The translations under genes and the position numbers were made by a program. The notes under the pieces are model-generated. The model was not told the origin of the DNA. It ran no database searches and saw nothing but the letters and a program-made list of their open reading frames with translations. From Hadesarchaea archaeon (GTDB lineage Archaea > Hadarchaeota > Hadarchaeia > Hadarchaeales > Hadarchaeaceae), in the NCBI GenBank assembly GCA_030601665.1, contig JAUWBP010000057.1, positions 1 through 5,869 of the forward strand: DNA of 5,869 nucleotides. The letters are read 5' to 3'. Positions 1-5,212 of this stretch are shown here, in pieces (within the stretch, counting starts at the first letter, position 1; every line of letters begins with the position of its first letter).

Positions 1-6
1 AAAATA
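1..6 (-). terminator. T-rich terminator of tRNA-Arg
   Basis: Immediately after the tRNA 3' end the minus strand reads TATTTT up to the window edge. Archaeal RNA polymerase ends transcription at short oligo-T stretches without needing a hairpin, so this fits a tRNA terminator. The stretch is cut by the window start, so its full length is unknown. Confidence 0.45.
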
Positions 7-7
7 G

Positions 8-81
8 CGGGCCCGATGGGATTCGAACCCACGATCTGCAGCTTAGAAGGCTGCCGCCTTATCCAGCTTGGCCACGGGCCC
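8..81 (-). tRNA. tRNA-Arg (anticodon UCU)
   Basis: The minus strand folds into a complete cloverleaf. The 7-bp acceptor stem GGGCCCG (81-75) pairs with CGGGCCC (15-9), and the discriminator base is G at 8. The D arm has a GCC/GGC stem and the conserved GG in its loop. The anticodon stem GCAGC/GCTGC closes the loop CTTCTAA, which puts anticodon TCT at 47-45 and decodes AGA (and possibly AGG) arginine codons. The variable loop is 5 nt (AGATC). The T arm is GTGGG-TTCGAAT-CCCAT. No intron interrupts the anticodon loop. The 3' CCA is not encoded (the next bases on the minus strand are C, T, A), so a CCA-adding enzyme must supply it, as is common in archaea. The T-rich stretch just downstream probably ends transcription. 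Confidence 0.97.
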
Positions 82-103
82 AAGTTAATTTCAGCATGCA
101 ACG

Positions 104-111
104 ATTTAATA
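104..111. promoter_or_regulatory. Shared TATA-like element between tRNA-Arg and mutase gene
   Basis: The 56-bp spacer between the tRNA 5' end (81) and the mutase ATG (138) contains ATTTAATA on the plus strand, read as TATTAAAT on the minus strand. Its centre is about 27 nt from the tRNA 5' end and about 30 nt from the ATG. Both distances suit archaeal TATA box-to-start spacing of roughly 25-30 nt. The near-symmetric core could bind TBP in either direction, with direction set by flanking BRE sequence. A second AT-rich word, TAAATTAA at 121-128, is too close to the ATG to act as its TATA box. On the minus strand it would give a tRNA leader of roughly 15-20 nt. This is inference from sequence and spacing only. 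Confidence 0.45.
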
Positions 112-137
112 CATCTGCCCTAAATTAACCCGATACC

Positions 138-1496
138 ATGCCAAAGCTATTCGGAACCTTCGGCATCCGGGGGGTGGTCAATCGTGAGCTGACCCCTAAG
201 CTCGCGTTCGACCTCGGATTGGCCTTGGCGACGCACCTCAAGGGGGAGGGGAAAGTCGCGGTGGGGTACGACAACCGTACCTCAAGCGAGATGTTTGAGC
301 AAGCGATTGTTGCCGGGATCACGGCCGGAGGGTGCGATGCTCTGAGGCTCGGCTTGACCCCCACACCCGTGCTCTCCTTTGCCATCCGCCACTTCTCGTG
401 CGACGCCGGCATCATCATCACCGCCTCCCACAACCCACCCGAGTATAACGGAATCAAGTTCTGGGATGCCGAAGGTGCTGGATTTGAGCGGACACGCGAG
501 CGCAAGATCGAGCAGATTATCGCCAAAAAAGCTTGGAAGCGAGCACCGTGGCAGAAGATCGGAAGCGCGCACGAGGCAGGTGCCCTCGAACCATACGTTG
601 GAGCCATTTTAGCCAGCGTGCCGAAATTCAAGCGCAAGTTGAAAGTCGTCGTCGATTGCGCCAACGCCGCAGGATCGGTAGTGACGCCACGCCTGCTTCG
701 AGAGCTGGGCTGCGAAGTTATCTCGATGAACTGTCAGCTTGACGGCACCTTCCCGGGGCGCCCGCTCGAACCAATTCCAGAGAACCTGGCGGAGCTCGCC
801 AAAACCGTAGTGGCCTGCAAGGCTGATCTGGGAATAGCCCAAGATGGTGACGCCGACCGGACGCTGGTGGTGAACGAGCGTGGGGGAATCCTGACCGGTG
901 ATCGTGTTTTCGCGCTTGTGACACTGCATTGCCTTCGCAAGCGGAAGCATCCCCGCATTGTAACTACCGTGGCCACAAGTGCGGTGCTCGACGATGTCGC
1001 TTCGAAGCTGGGCGGAGATGTTGTGCGTACTCGCGTGGGCGAGCCTGAGATCATCGGGGAATTTCGAAAGCGAGGCGGCGACATTGGCGGCGAAGAGAAC
1101 GGAGGCGTCATCTTCCCCGATTGGCTACTCTGCCGCGAGGGCATCATGACCGCCGTGAAGTTCATTGAGCTACTAGAGCGCGAGGGCACGAGTGCCTCCA
1201 AGGCCGATGCCTCGCTACCCAGATACTCGCAGGTCAAGCTAAGGGCCAAATGCCCGGACAAGCTCAAACCCAAGGTGCTCAAAGCCCTCGCCAAGCGCTT
1301 CACCCGCTACAAGCTCGATCGCACCGATGGTCTGCGGGTGATCTTCGACGATGGCTGGCTCCTGCTCCGGCCCTCAGGAACGGAGCCGATCTTCAGATGC
1401 TTCGCCGAGGCCCGCGATGGGAAGCGGGCGGGAGAGCTGGCGAAACTTGGCATGCGGGAATTAAAGACATGTATCAAAACTTTTGGTAAACCTTAA
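138..1496 (+). CDS. glmM: Phosphoglucosamine mutase / phosphomannomutase family protein
   Basis: This is a 452-aa alpha-D-phosphohexomutase with all four family signatures in order. TASHNP at residues 95-100 carries the phosphorylated serine, Ser97. DGDADR at 236-241 is the Mg2+ loop. GEENGG at 318-323 is the sugar-recognition loop. RPSGTEP at 411-417 is the phosphate-binding loop near the C-terminus. The N-terminal FGTFGIRG is also typical, and the length matches the family (about 450 aa). The enzyme interconverts 6-phospho and 1-phospho sugars in the cytoplasm. The EENGG form of the sugar loop is, from memory, typical of archaeal enzymes, which act as glucosamine mutases for UDP-GlcNAc synthesis or are bifunctional PMM/PGM. 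Sequence alone does not settle the substrate, so the symbol is provisional. The ATG at 138 has no SD but lies about 30 nt after a TATA-like element, suggesting a leaderless mRNA. The gene is GC-rich and converges on the minus-strand gene at 1534. Confidence 0.9.
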   Translation: MPKLFGTFGIRGVVNRELTPKLAFDLGLALATHLKGEGKVAVGYDNRTSSEMFEQAIVAGITAGGCDALRLGLTPTPVLSFAIRHFSCDAGIIITASHNPPEYNGIKFWDAEGAGFERTRERKIEQIIAKKAWKRAPWQKIGSAHEAGALEPYVGAILASVPKFKRKLKVVVDCANAAGSVVTPRLLRELGCEVISMNCQLDGTFPGRPLEPIPENLAELAKTVVACKADLGIAQDGDADRTLVVNERGGILTGDRVFALVTLHCLRKRKHPRIVTTVATSAVLDDVASKLGGDVVRTRVGEPEIIGEFRKRGGDIGGEENGGVIFPDWLLCREGIMTAVKFIELLEREGTSASKADASLPRYSQVKLRAKCPDKLKPKVLKALAKRFTRYKLDRTDGLRVIFDDGWLLLRPSGTEPIFRCFAEARDGKRAGELAKLGMRELKTCIKTFGKP

Positions 1497-1507
1497 TGAT
1501 GCTCCCA

Positions 1508-1520
1508 TTTTCTTACTTTT
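1508..1520 (+). terminator. T-rich tract after the mutase gene
   Basis: Twelve bases after the mutase stop codon the plus strand has TTTTCTTACTTTT, two runs of four T. This fits an archaeal oligo-T terminator in the 37-bp gap between convergent genes. I see no hairpin. The minus strand shows no equivalent T tract here, so the converging transcript may end inside the mutase gene or by another route. Confidence 0.4.
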
Positions 1521-1533
1521 GGTGGTGGGCCGC

Positions 1534-1926
1534 CTAGCTTGTAATTTTCGTTTGAATTAATGTGCTTGATTTAGGCAAGATTCGGTGCGTCGGGGCCCTA
1601 TGGGGGCTTATTTTGAAGCGTCTCGCAAGTAAGATAATAGTCACCCCTAAAATTACCGTAATGAAGATTTTGACGAAAGTGCTTACATTCATTGTTAAAA
1701 AGAAAGCATAAGTACAAATACTGAATGTGGCAGAAAGCCCATAGAAAATGCTGTGCAACTTAATCCATCTTTTCAGACTTTTCTTCGCTATCTCGAAATA
1801 TTTTCCGAGTGATGTGAACGTTGCAGTAATTAAAACTAAGATTGTCAGTTTTCCCAGCTCAGAAAGATACTTTCCATACTCAAAAGTGAGATAAAGGATG
1901 CCCCCTAAGCACATGATTATACCCAC
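1534..1926 (-). CDS. Small four-helix membrane protein, function unknown
   Basis: I do not recognise this protein. From a GTG start it is 130 aa with four hydrophobic segments, at roughly residues 2-15, 27-43, 58-79 and 82-101. A lysine/arginine-rich loop (KKSLKRWIK, 48-56) separates segments 2 and 3, and a basic, polar tail follows residue 102. This looks like an integral membrane protein with no visible enzymatic motif. The start is uncertain: the GTG at 1926 has no SD and leaves helix 1 short. The frame stays open upstream to 1987, and adding 14 codons from an ATA at 1968 would complete the helix (AHVLYAVGIIMCLGG). ATG at 1914 is another option. It follows the 1976-2431 gene on the same strand and may be co-transcribed with it. 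The DNA is AT-rich (about 35-38% G+C in sampled lines), unlike the conserved neighbours. Confidence 0.6.
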   Translation of the reverse strand: MGIIMCLGGILYLTFEYGKYLSELGKLTILVLITATFTSLGKYFEIAKKSLKRWIKLHSIFYGLSATFSICTYAFFLTMNVSTFVKIFITVILGVTIILLARRFKISPHRAPTHRILPKSSTLIQTKITS

Positions 1927-1975
1927 AGCATAAAGAACGTGAGCCGTCCGTAACGGGGCGCGTTGTATGATTAAA

Positions 1976-1982
1976 TCACCCC
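1976..1982 (-). promoter_or_regulatory. SD-like GGGGTGA before the small membrane gene
   Basis: On the minus strand GGGGTGA spans the last bases and stop codon of the upstream gene. It contains GGTGA, complementary to the 3' end of archaeal 16S rRNA. No ATG, GTG or TTG follows at normal spacing in any frame. The first candidate in the frame of the downstream gene is ATA at 1968-1966, 7 nt away. It could be a real ribosome-binding site with a non-canonical start, or chance. Confidence 0.35.
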
Positions 1983-2431
1983 AAAACTAGTACTTCCATC
2001 CATAATTTTCTTACCACCCCATTGCTCTTGATTTCTAAGGTATACCTGTTCGGCAAGAGATTCTCTGTTTCAAGAGACCACAAAATGGCATCTGCTCCCC
2101 AAGCGCCAATGTCTACATTCTGAGACACAAAGTGGCGAACTTTCGATCCATCGAAGGCATACAGGTCGATTTCGATGCGCTTGGACAGGGAGGTGAAACG
2201 GTCATTTACAATCGCATACCTAAAAAGTAAATTCTCTCCATGAACGATATGAAGTATCGATGACAGCGGCTGGGCAAAGTCTATTTCCTCTATTCCTTCC
2301 TCAAATCTAACCACAAGTAACGTTTCACGGACGCCGTAAAAGACATCAAAGAAGAAAACTAACCCTATCCCCACAATGCAGATTATCGCAATGTAAAGCG
2401 GTATATTTCTCCTACTTAGGTACCTGCCCAT
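1976..2431 (-). CDS. Signal-anchored protein with external beta-rich domain, function unknown
   Basis: I do not recognise a named family. The 151-aa product starts with a basic stretch (RYLSRRN, residues 3-9), followed by one hydrophobic helix at about 10-29. Residues 34-151 are soluble, with alternating strand-like segments such as LLFRYAIVND (68-77), RIEIDLYAFDG (85-95) and RYTLEIKSNG (129-138). This suggests a type II membrane protein with a small beta-sandwich domain outside the cell, a common archaeal surface-protein plan; the fold is inferred. There are no cysteines in the external part and no visible catalytic motif. The ATG at 2431 has only a weak upstream GAG as SD. The gene lies 36 bp after amrS on the same strand, and its stop overlaps an SD-like motif for the next gene, so the three may form one transcript. 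The DNA is AT-richer than the conserved neighbours (about 40% G+C in one sampled line). Confidence 0.7.
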   Translation of the reverse strand: MGRYLSRRNIPLYIAIICIVGIGLVFFFDVFYGVRETLLVVRFEEGIEEIDFAQPLSSILHIVHGENLLFRYAIVNDRFTSLSKRIEIDLYAFDGSKVRHFVSQNVDIGAWGADAILWSLETENLLPNRYTLEIKSNGVVRKLWMEVLVLG

Positions 2432-2467
2432 TCTAATCTCAAATTAATCAATCAAGTAAGCACGTAT

Positions 2468-3511
2468 TTAGTTCTTGCTCGGCTTGTACTCCCCCACGAC
2501 GTTGATTTTGGTTCCACACTTCGGGCACTGCTTATCTTTTAGCTCGTGACGCGTGACGCTGAACCCGTAGCGCTCGATGAGCAGTTCGCCACATTTGGGG
2601 CAGTAAGTGTTGTCGAACTCGTGCCCTGGGACATTTCCAACATAAACGTAGTGCAACCCTTCCTCCTTGGCTATTTTCACCGCTCGCTCAAGCGCCTCCA
2701 CCGGCGTCTGCGATCGGTCCGTCATTTTATAGTGGGGATAGAATCGGCTGAAGTGGGTGGGAACCTCAGGGCCAAGCTTTTCAAAAACCCATTTACAAAA
2801 TTTTCGAATTTCCTCGGAGCTGTCGTTCTCACGAGGGATTACCAGATAAGTCACCTCGAGATGAATGCCATGCCCGACCATCCACTCACAGGCCTCTAGG
2901 ACTGGTCGAAGGCTCGGAACCCCGCATATCTTCCTGTAAAAATTATCGTTAAACGCCTTGATGTCAACGTTGGCTGCGTCCAAGTATTGGCCGAGCTCCT
3001 CCAGCGCCCCTAAGGAGATGTAACCATTAGTAACATAAACATTGTAAAGATTCTCCCGGTGCGCGATCTTCCCTACATCGATAGCATATTCTGTCCAAGT
3101 AACGGGTTCACCATAAGTGTGAGCTATACCACTGCACTTGTAGCGCTTGGCGAACCTGATCACTTCTTCAGGGGGGATATCTTCGTAGGATACATCCTCG
3201 ACGCTCGCCTGCGAGATACCCCAATTCTGGCAGTACAGACATTTGAAATTGCAACCTGGGGCCGCGAGGGAAAACACATCGGTCCCCGGCCAAAAGTGAT
3301 AAAGGGGTTTTTTTTCGATTGGATCGGCTGCCATTGAAACGATTGAGCCATAAACCAAGGTGTAGAGCTCGCCGTCTTCGTTCTTTCGGGAACGACAGAC
3401 ACCCAACTTGCCGGGTGCTATCTCACACCTCCATGGGCATAGCGAGCAACGGACTTTCTTGTCTGGTAATTTATCCCAAAATTTGGCCGGTTTTTTCAAG
3501 CCGCCACCCAT
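2468..3511 (-). CDS. amrS: AmmeMemoRadiSam system radical SAM enzyme
   Basis: This 347-aa protein has the radical SAM signature CNFKCLYC (Cys87, Cys91, Cys94), which binds the 4Fe-4S cluster that cleaves S-adenosylmethionine. It is preceded by the hallmark N-terminal cysteine block CSLCPWRC...GVC (Cys22, 25, 29, 39) and followed by HTYGEPVTW (131-139) and YVTNGY (159-164). This arrangement marks the pyruvate-formate-lyase-activase-like subfamily grouped with AMMECR1 and Memo proteins as AmmeMemoRadiSam. The C-terminus carries two CxxC pairs (Cys304/307 and Cys329/332), a probable zinc ribbon that I recall from archaeal members. Length is normal and the gene is intact. I do not state a reaction, since I am not certain of one. 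Neither partner gene is present here. The ATG at 3511 is the only sensible start. It has no SD but lies about 25 nt after a TATA-like box, which suggests a leaderless mRNA. It is divergent from gatC. Confidence 0.92.
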   Translation of the reverse strand: MGGGLKKPAKFWDKLPDKKVRCSLCPWRCEIAPGKLGVCRSRKNEDGELYTLVYGSIVSMAADPIEKKPLYHFWPGTDVFSLAAPGCNFKCLYCQNWGISQASVEDVSYEDIPPEEVIRFAKRYKCSGIAHTYGEPVTWTEYAIDVGKIAHRENLYNVYVTNGYISLGALEELGQYLDAANVDIKAFNDNFYRKICGVPSLRPVLEACEWMVGHGIHLEVTYLVIPRENDSSEEIRKFCKWVFEKLGPEVPTHFSRFYPHYKMTDRSQTPVEALERAVKIAKEEGLHYVYVGNVPGHEFDNTYCPKCGELLIERYGFSVTRHELKDKQCPKCGTKINVVGEYKPSKN

Positions 3512-3529
3512 AAAAATTAGTCAGTTTAA

Positions 3530-3537
3530 ACTTAAAG
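3530..3537 (-). promoter_or_regulatory. Candidate TATA box for amrS
   Basis: The minus strand reads CTTTAAGT, running into the palindrome GTTTAAAC (3524-3531). The box centre is about 23 nt upstream of the amrS ATG at 3511. With usual archaeal TATA-to-start spacing, transcription would begin at or next to the ATG. This agrees with the lack of an SD in the A/T-only bases just before it. Confidence 0.5.
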
Positions 3538-3565
3538 TTACATACCCAACCTTGGACAACCAAAC

Positions 3566-3575
3566 TTTTCATATA
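3566..3575 (+). promoter_or_regulatory. Candidate TATA box for gatCAB
   Basis: The plus strand reads CTTTTCATATA at 3565-3575, with A-rich CCAAA just upstream where a BRE would lie. The centre is roughly 30 nt before the gatC ATG at 3603, so the transcript would start within a few bases of the ATG. Only a weak G-rich SD candidate (GTGGGG, 3592-3597) is present, so a leaderless or very short leader mRNA is likely. Confidence 0.5.
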
Positions 3576-3602
3576 GCGGCTGAGATATCAAGTGGGGTCT
3601 GA

Positions 3603-3860
3603 ATGGCTGAAAGGGAGAAGGAAATCGAGCGCAGCGCCGAGGAGATCGTTGAATCATTTGTCGAGGCCGCGAAAGAGCTTCCAAAGCTCAAGGAAACCTA
3701 TTACAGCCAGGAAGCGTACAACATCGTTCGCCCCGACGGAAAGCCGACGCCCGCGAAAGAACGAGCCAAGTTCCGAAAACAGTTCATCTCAAATATGCCG
3801 ACCTCCGACGACCAAGGGAACCTCAAGGTGGAGGTTGCACGATGGGCCGAGAAACGCTAG
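3603..3860 (+). CDS. gatC: Asp/Glu-tRNA amidotransferase subunit C
   Basis: This 85-aa protein is the small GatC subunit, which wraps around and stabilises the GatA-GatB interface in the tRNA-dependent amidotransferase. Family hallmarks are an acidic N-terminal helix (about 4-27), ETYY (31-34), the NIVRPDG stretch (40-46) equivalent to the usual N-V-L-R-x-D, a following F-R-K (57-59), and a C-terminal V-x-V-A-R-W (76-81). It is slightly short against bacterial GatC (about 95 aa) but fits archaeal forms. The sequence match alone is modest; the identification is secured by gatA and gatB following directly. The ATG at 3603 sits right after an in-phase TGA, and no earlier start exists in frame. 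The 3' end overlaps gatA by 19 nt, so the gatA SD lies inside gatC and translation of the two is probably coupled. Confidence 0.88.
   Translation: MAEREKEIERSAEEIVESFVEAAKELPKLKETYYSQEAYNIVRPDGKPTPAKERAKFRKQFISNMPTSDDQGNLKVEVARWAEKR
3830..3835 (+). promoter_or_regulatory. Shine-Dalgarno site of gatA
   Basis: GGAGGT lies inside the end of gatC, 6 nt before the gatA ATG at 3842. It is a strong match to the anti-SD and fixes that start. It contrasts with the weak or absent SD at gatC. Confidence 0.8.
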
Positions 3861-5212
3861 AGAAGCTCGATGCAATTCGCCGCGGGGAGCTCTCCGCTGT
3901 GGAAAACGTGCAGCAGGCGTTAGAACTAATAAAAAAACAGGACAAACAGGTTAAAGCCTTTATCGAGCTAAACCCCCACGCGCTGGCCGAGGCTGAAGCC
4001 ATCGACCGCAAGCTCAAGCGTGGCGAACGAGTCGGGAAGCTTGCGGGACTGGCGATCGGGGTGAAATCCAACATAAATGTCACAGGGCTTCGGGCCACCT
4101 GTGCCTCTCGGACGCTCGAAAATTATGTATCCACCTATGATGCCGAGGCCATCCGACGGGTTCGCGATGCTGGGGGTGTAATCGTGGGCATGAACAACAT
4201 GGACGAGTTTGCTTGCGGCTCGAGCGGCGAGACAAGCGCCTTCAGTCCCACCGATAACCCTGCCGCCCCGGGGCACATCCCAGGGGGCTCGAGCAGCGGA
4301 GGGGCGGCGGCGGTCGCGGCTGGGATGTGCGATCTCTGCTTGGCCAGCGATACGGGTGGTTCGATCCGGAATCCCGCGAGCCATTGTGGAGTTGTGGGCA
4401 TCAGACCAACCCAGGGTTTGGTACCCGGCCATGGTTTAATCGAGTTAGCTGTGAGCTTCGACCAGATCGGACCACTAGCACCGGACGTCTACGGAGCAGC
4501 GCTGATGCTGGAGACCATCGCTGGTCACAACCCGAACGAGTGCACAACCCTAGACCTCTCGAGCGTCAACTATTTAGATAAGCTCAACATCAAGATCGAA
4601 TCCATTCGTGTAGGAACGAGCCCCAAGTTCAGCGAGCTAACGGACCCCGCGATAATAAAAGTCATCGATGGTGCGGTCGAGAAACTGCGCGATCTTGGAG
4701 CAGAAATCGTCGAAGTTGAGCTCCCCCACCTCGAAAAGGGCCTGTCAGCATATTACGTGATCATGTCCGCCGAGTTCTTCTCCGCAACGCGCAAGTTTGA
4801 TGGCCGCAAGTACGGACGACGCATCGAAGAAGTCTGTGGTGATGAGGTCCTCCGTAGGATCAAGTGCGGGGAGTACATCAGCCGCAAGGAGCAGCTCGGC
4901 AAGTACTACCAACGCGCGTTACAAGTTCGCACGCTTCTGAGGCGAGAGTTCGAGGAGGCGTTGGACAGAGTTGACGTCATCGTGGGGCCAACCGTGCCGA
5001 AGCTGCCCCACGAGTTGGGCACGAAGCTGTCCCCAGCCGAGATGCGCGCGTACGATTACCTGACTTCACCAATCAGCCTTGCTGGCACCTGTGCCGGCGT
5101 CATCAAGGCAGGTGATGTCGATGGCATCCCAGTTGGCCTGCAAGTGCAAGGCAAGGTGCTCGGTGAAGGGACCGTGTTGCGCGTCATGCATGCCTTGGAG
5201 GCAGTAAAATGA
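3842..5212 (+). CDS. gatA: Asp/Glu-tRNA amidotransferase subunit A
   Basis: This 456-aa amidase-signature protein is the glutaminase subunit. It hydrolyses glutamine and passes ammonia through the complex to GatB, which amidates Asp-tRNA(Asn) and/or Glu-tRNA(Gln). The Ser-cisSer-Lys triad is complete: Lys75 in GVKSN, the cis-Ser at Ser150 in GGSSSGG (148-154), and nucleophile Ser174 in DTGGSIR (170-176). Assignment follows the 24-residue spacing of the two serines in bacterial GatA. Other family blocks are GMNNMDEFACGSSGE (116-130), GIRPTQG (186-192), PLAPDVYG in the middle, and GIPVGLQVQG near the C-terminus. Length is normal. The start at 3842 is set by a strong SD. The gene overlaps gatC by 19 nt and gatB by 4 nt (ATGA), so it is the middle gene of a tight operon. 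Nothing suggests damage. Confidence 0.97.
   Translation: MGRETLEKLDAIRRGELSAVENVQQALELIKKQDKQVKAFIELNPHALAEAEAIDRKLKRGERVGKLAGLAIGVKSNINVTGLRATCASRTLENYVSTYDAEAIRRVRDAGGVIVGMNNMDEFACGSSGETSAFSPTDNPAAPGHIPGGSSSGGAAAVAAGMCDLCLASDTGGSIRNPASHCGVVGIRPTQGLVPGHGLIELAVSFDQIGPLAPDVYGAALMLETIAGHNPNECTTLDLSSVNYLDKLNIKIESIRVGTSPKFSELTDPAIIKVIDGAVEKLRDLGAEIVEVELPHLEKGLSAYYVIMSAEFFSATRKFDGRKYGRRIEEVCGDEVLRRIKCGEYISRKEQLGKYYQRALQVRTLLRREFEEALDRVDVIVGPTVPKLPHELGTKLSPAEMRAYDYLTSPISLAGTCAGVIKAGDVDGIPVGLQVQGKVLGEGTVLRVMHALEAVK
5197..5201 (+). promoter_or_regulatory. Shine-Dalgarno site of gatB
   Basis: GGAGG lies inside the end of gatA, 7 nt before ATG 5209. This spacing favours ATG 5209 over the in-frame ATG at 5215, which would be 13 nt away. 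Confidence 0.8.

Noticed and set aside
8..81. tRNA gene as an attachment site for an integrated element.
   Set aside because: No integrase gene and no repeat of the tRNA 3' end is visible in the window. The left flank is only 7 bases, so nothing can be judged on that side.
125..1303. Long open frames on the minus strand (125-664, 609-950, 734-1303) opposite the mutase gene.
   Set aside because: They lie opposite a complete enzyme with all catalytic motifs. Their translations are low-complexity (Ser/Pro/Arg-rich) with no family pattern, as expected for shadow frames in GC-rich DNA.
3304..3315. Homopolymer in amrS (eight A then four C on the minus strand), a possible slippage or programmed frameshift site.
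   Set aside because: The frame is continuous across it, encoding IEKKPLY within the conserved N-terminal region, and the protein is full length. No alternative frame product or stimulatory structure is evident.
3524..3531. Palindrome GTTTAAAC as a possible operator.
   Set aside because: It is only 8 bp, AT-rich and adjoins the amrS TATA-like box. It is better explained as promoter sequence, and no second copy was noticed.
3968..4432. Open frames on both strands over gatA (3968-4432 and 4135-4401 minus, 4209-4439 plus).
   Set aside because: They are shadows of the intact gatA reading frame and show no independent start signals.
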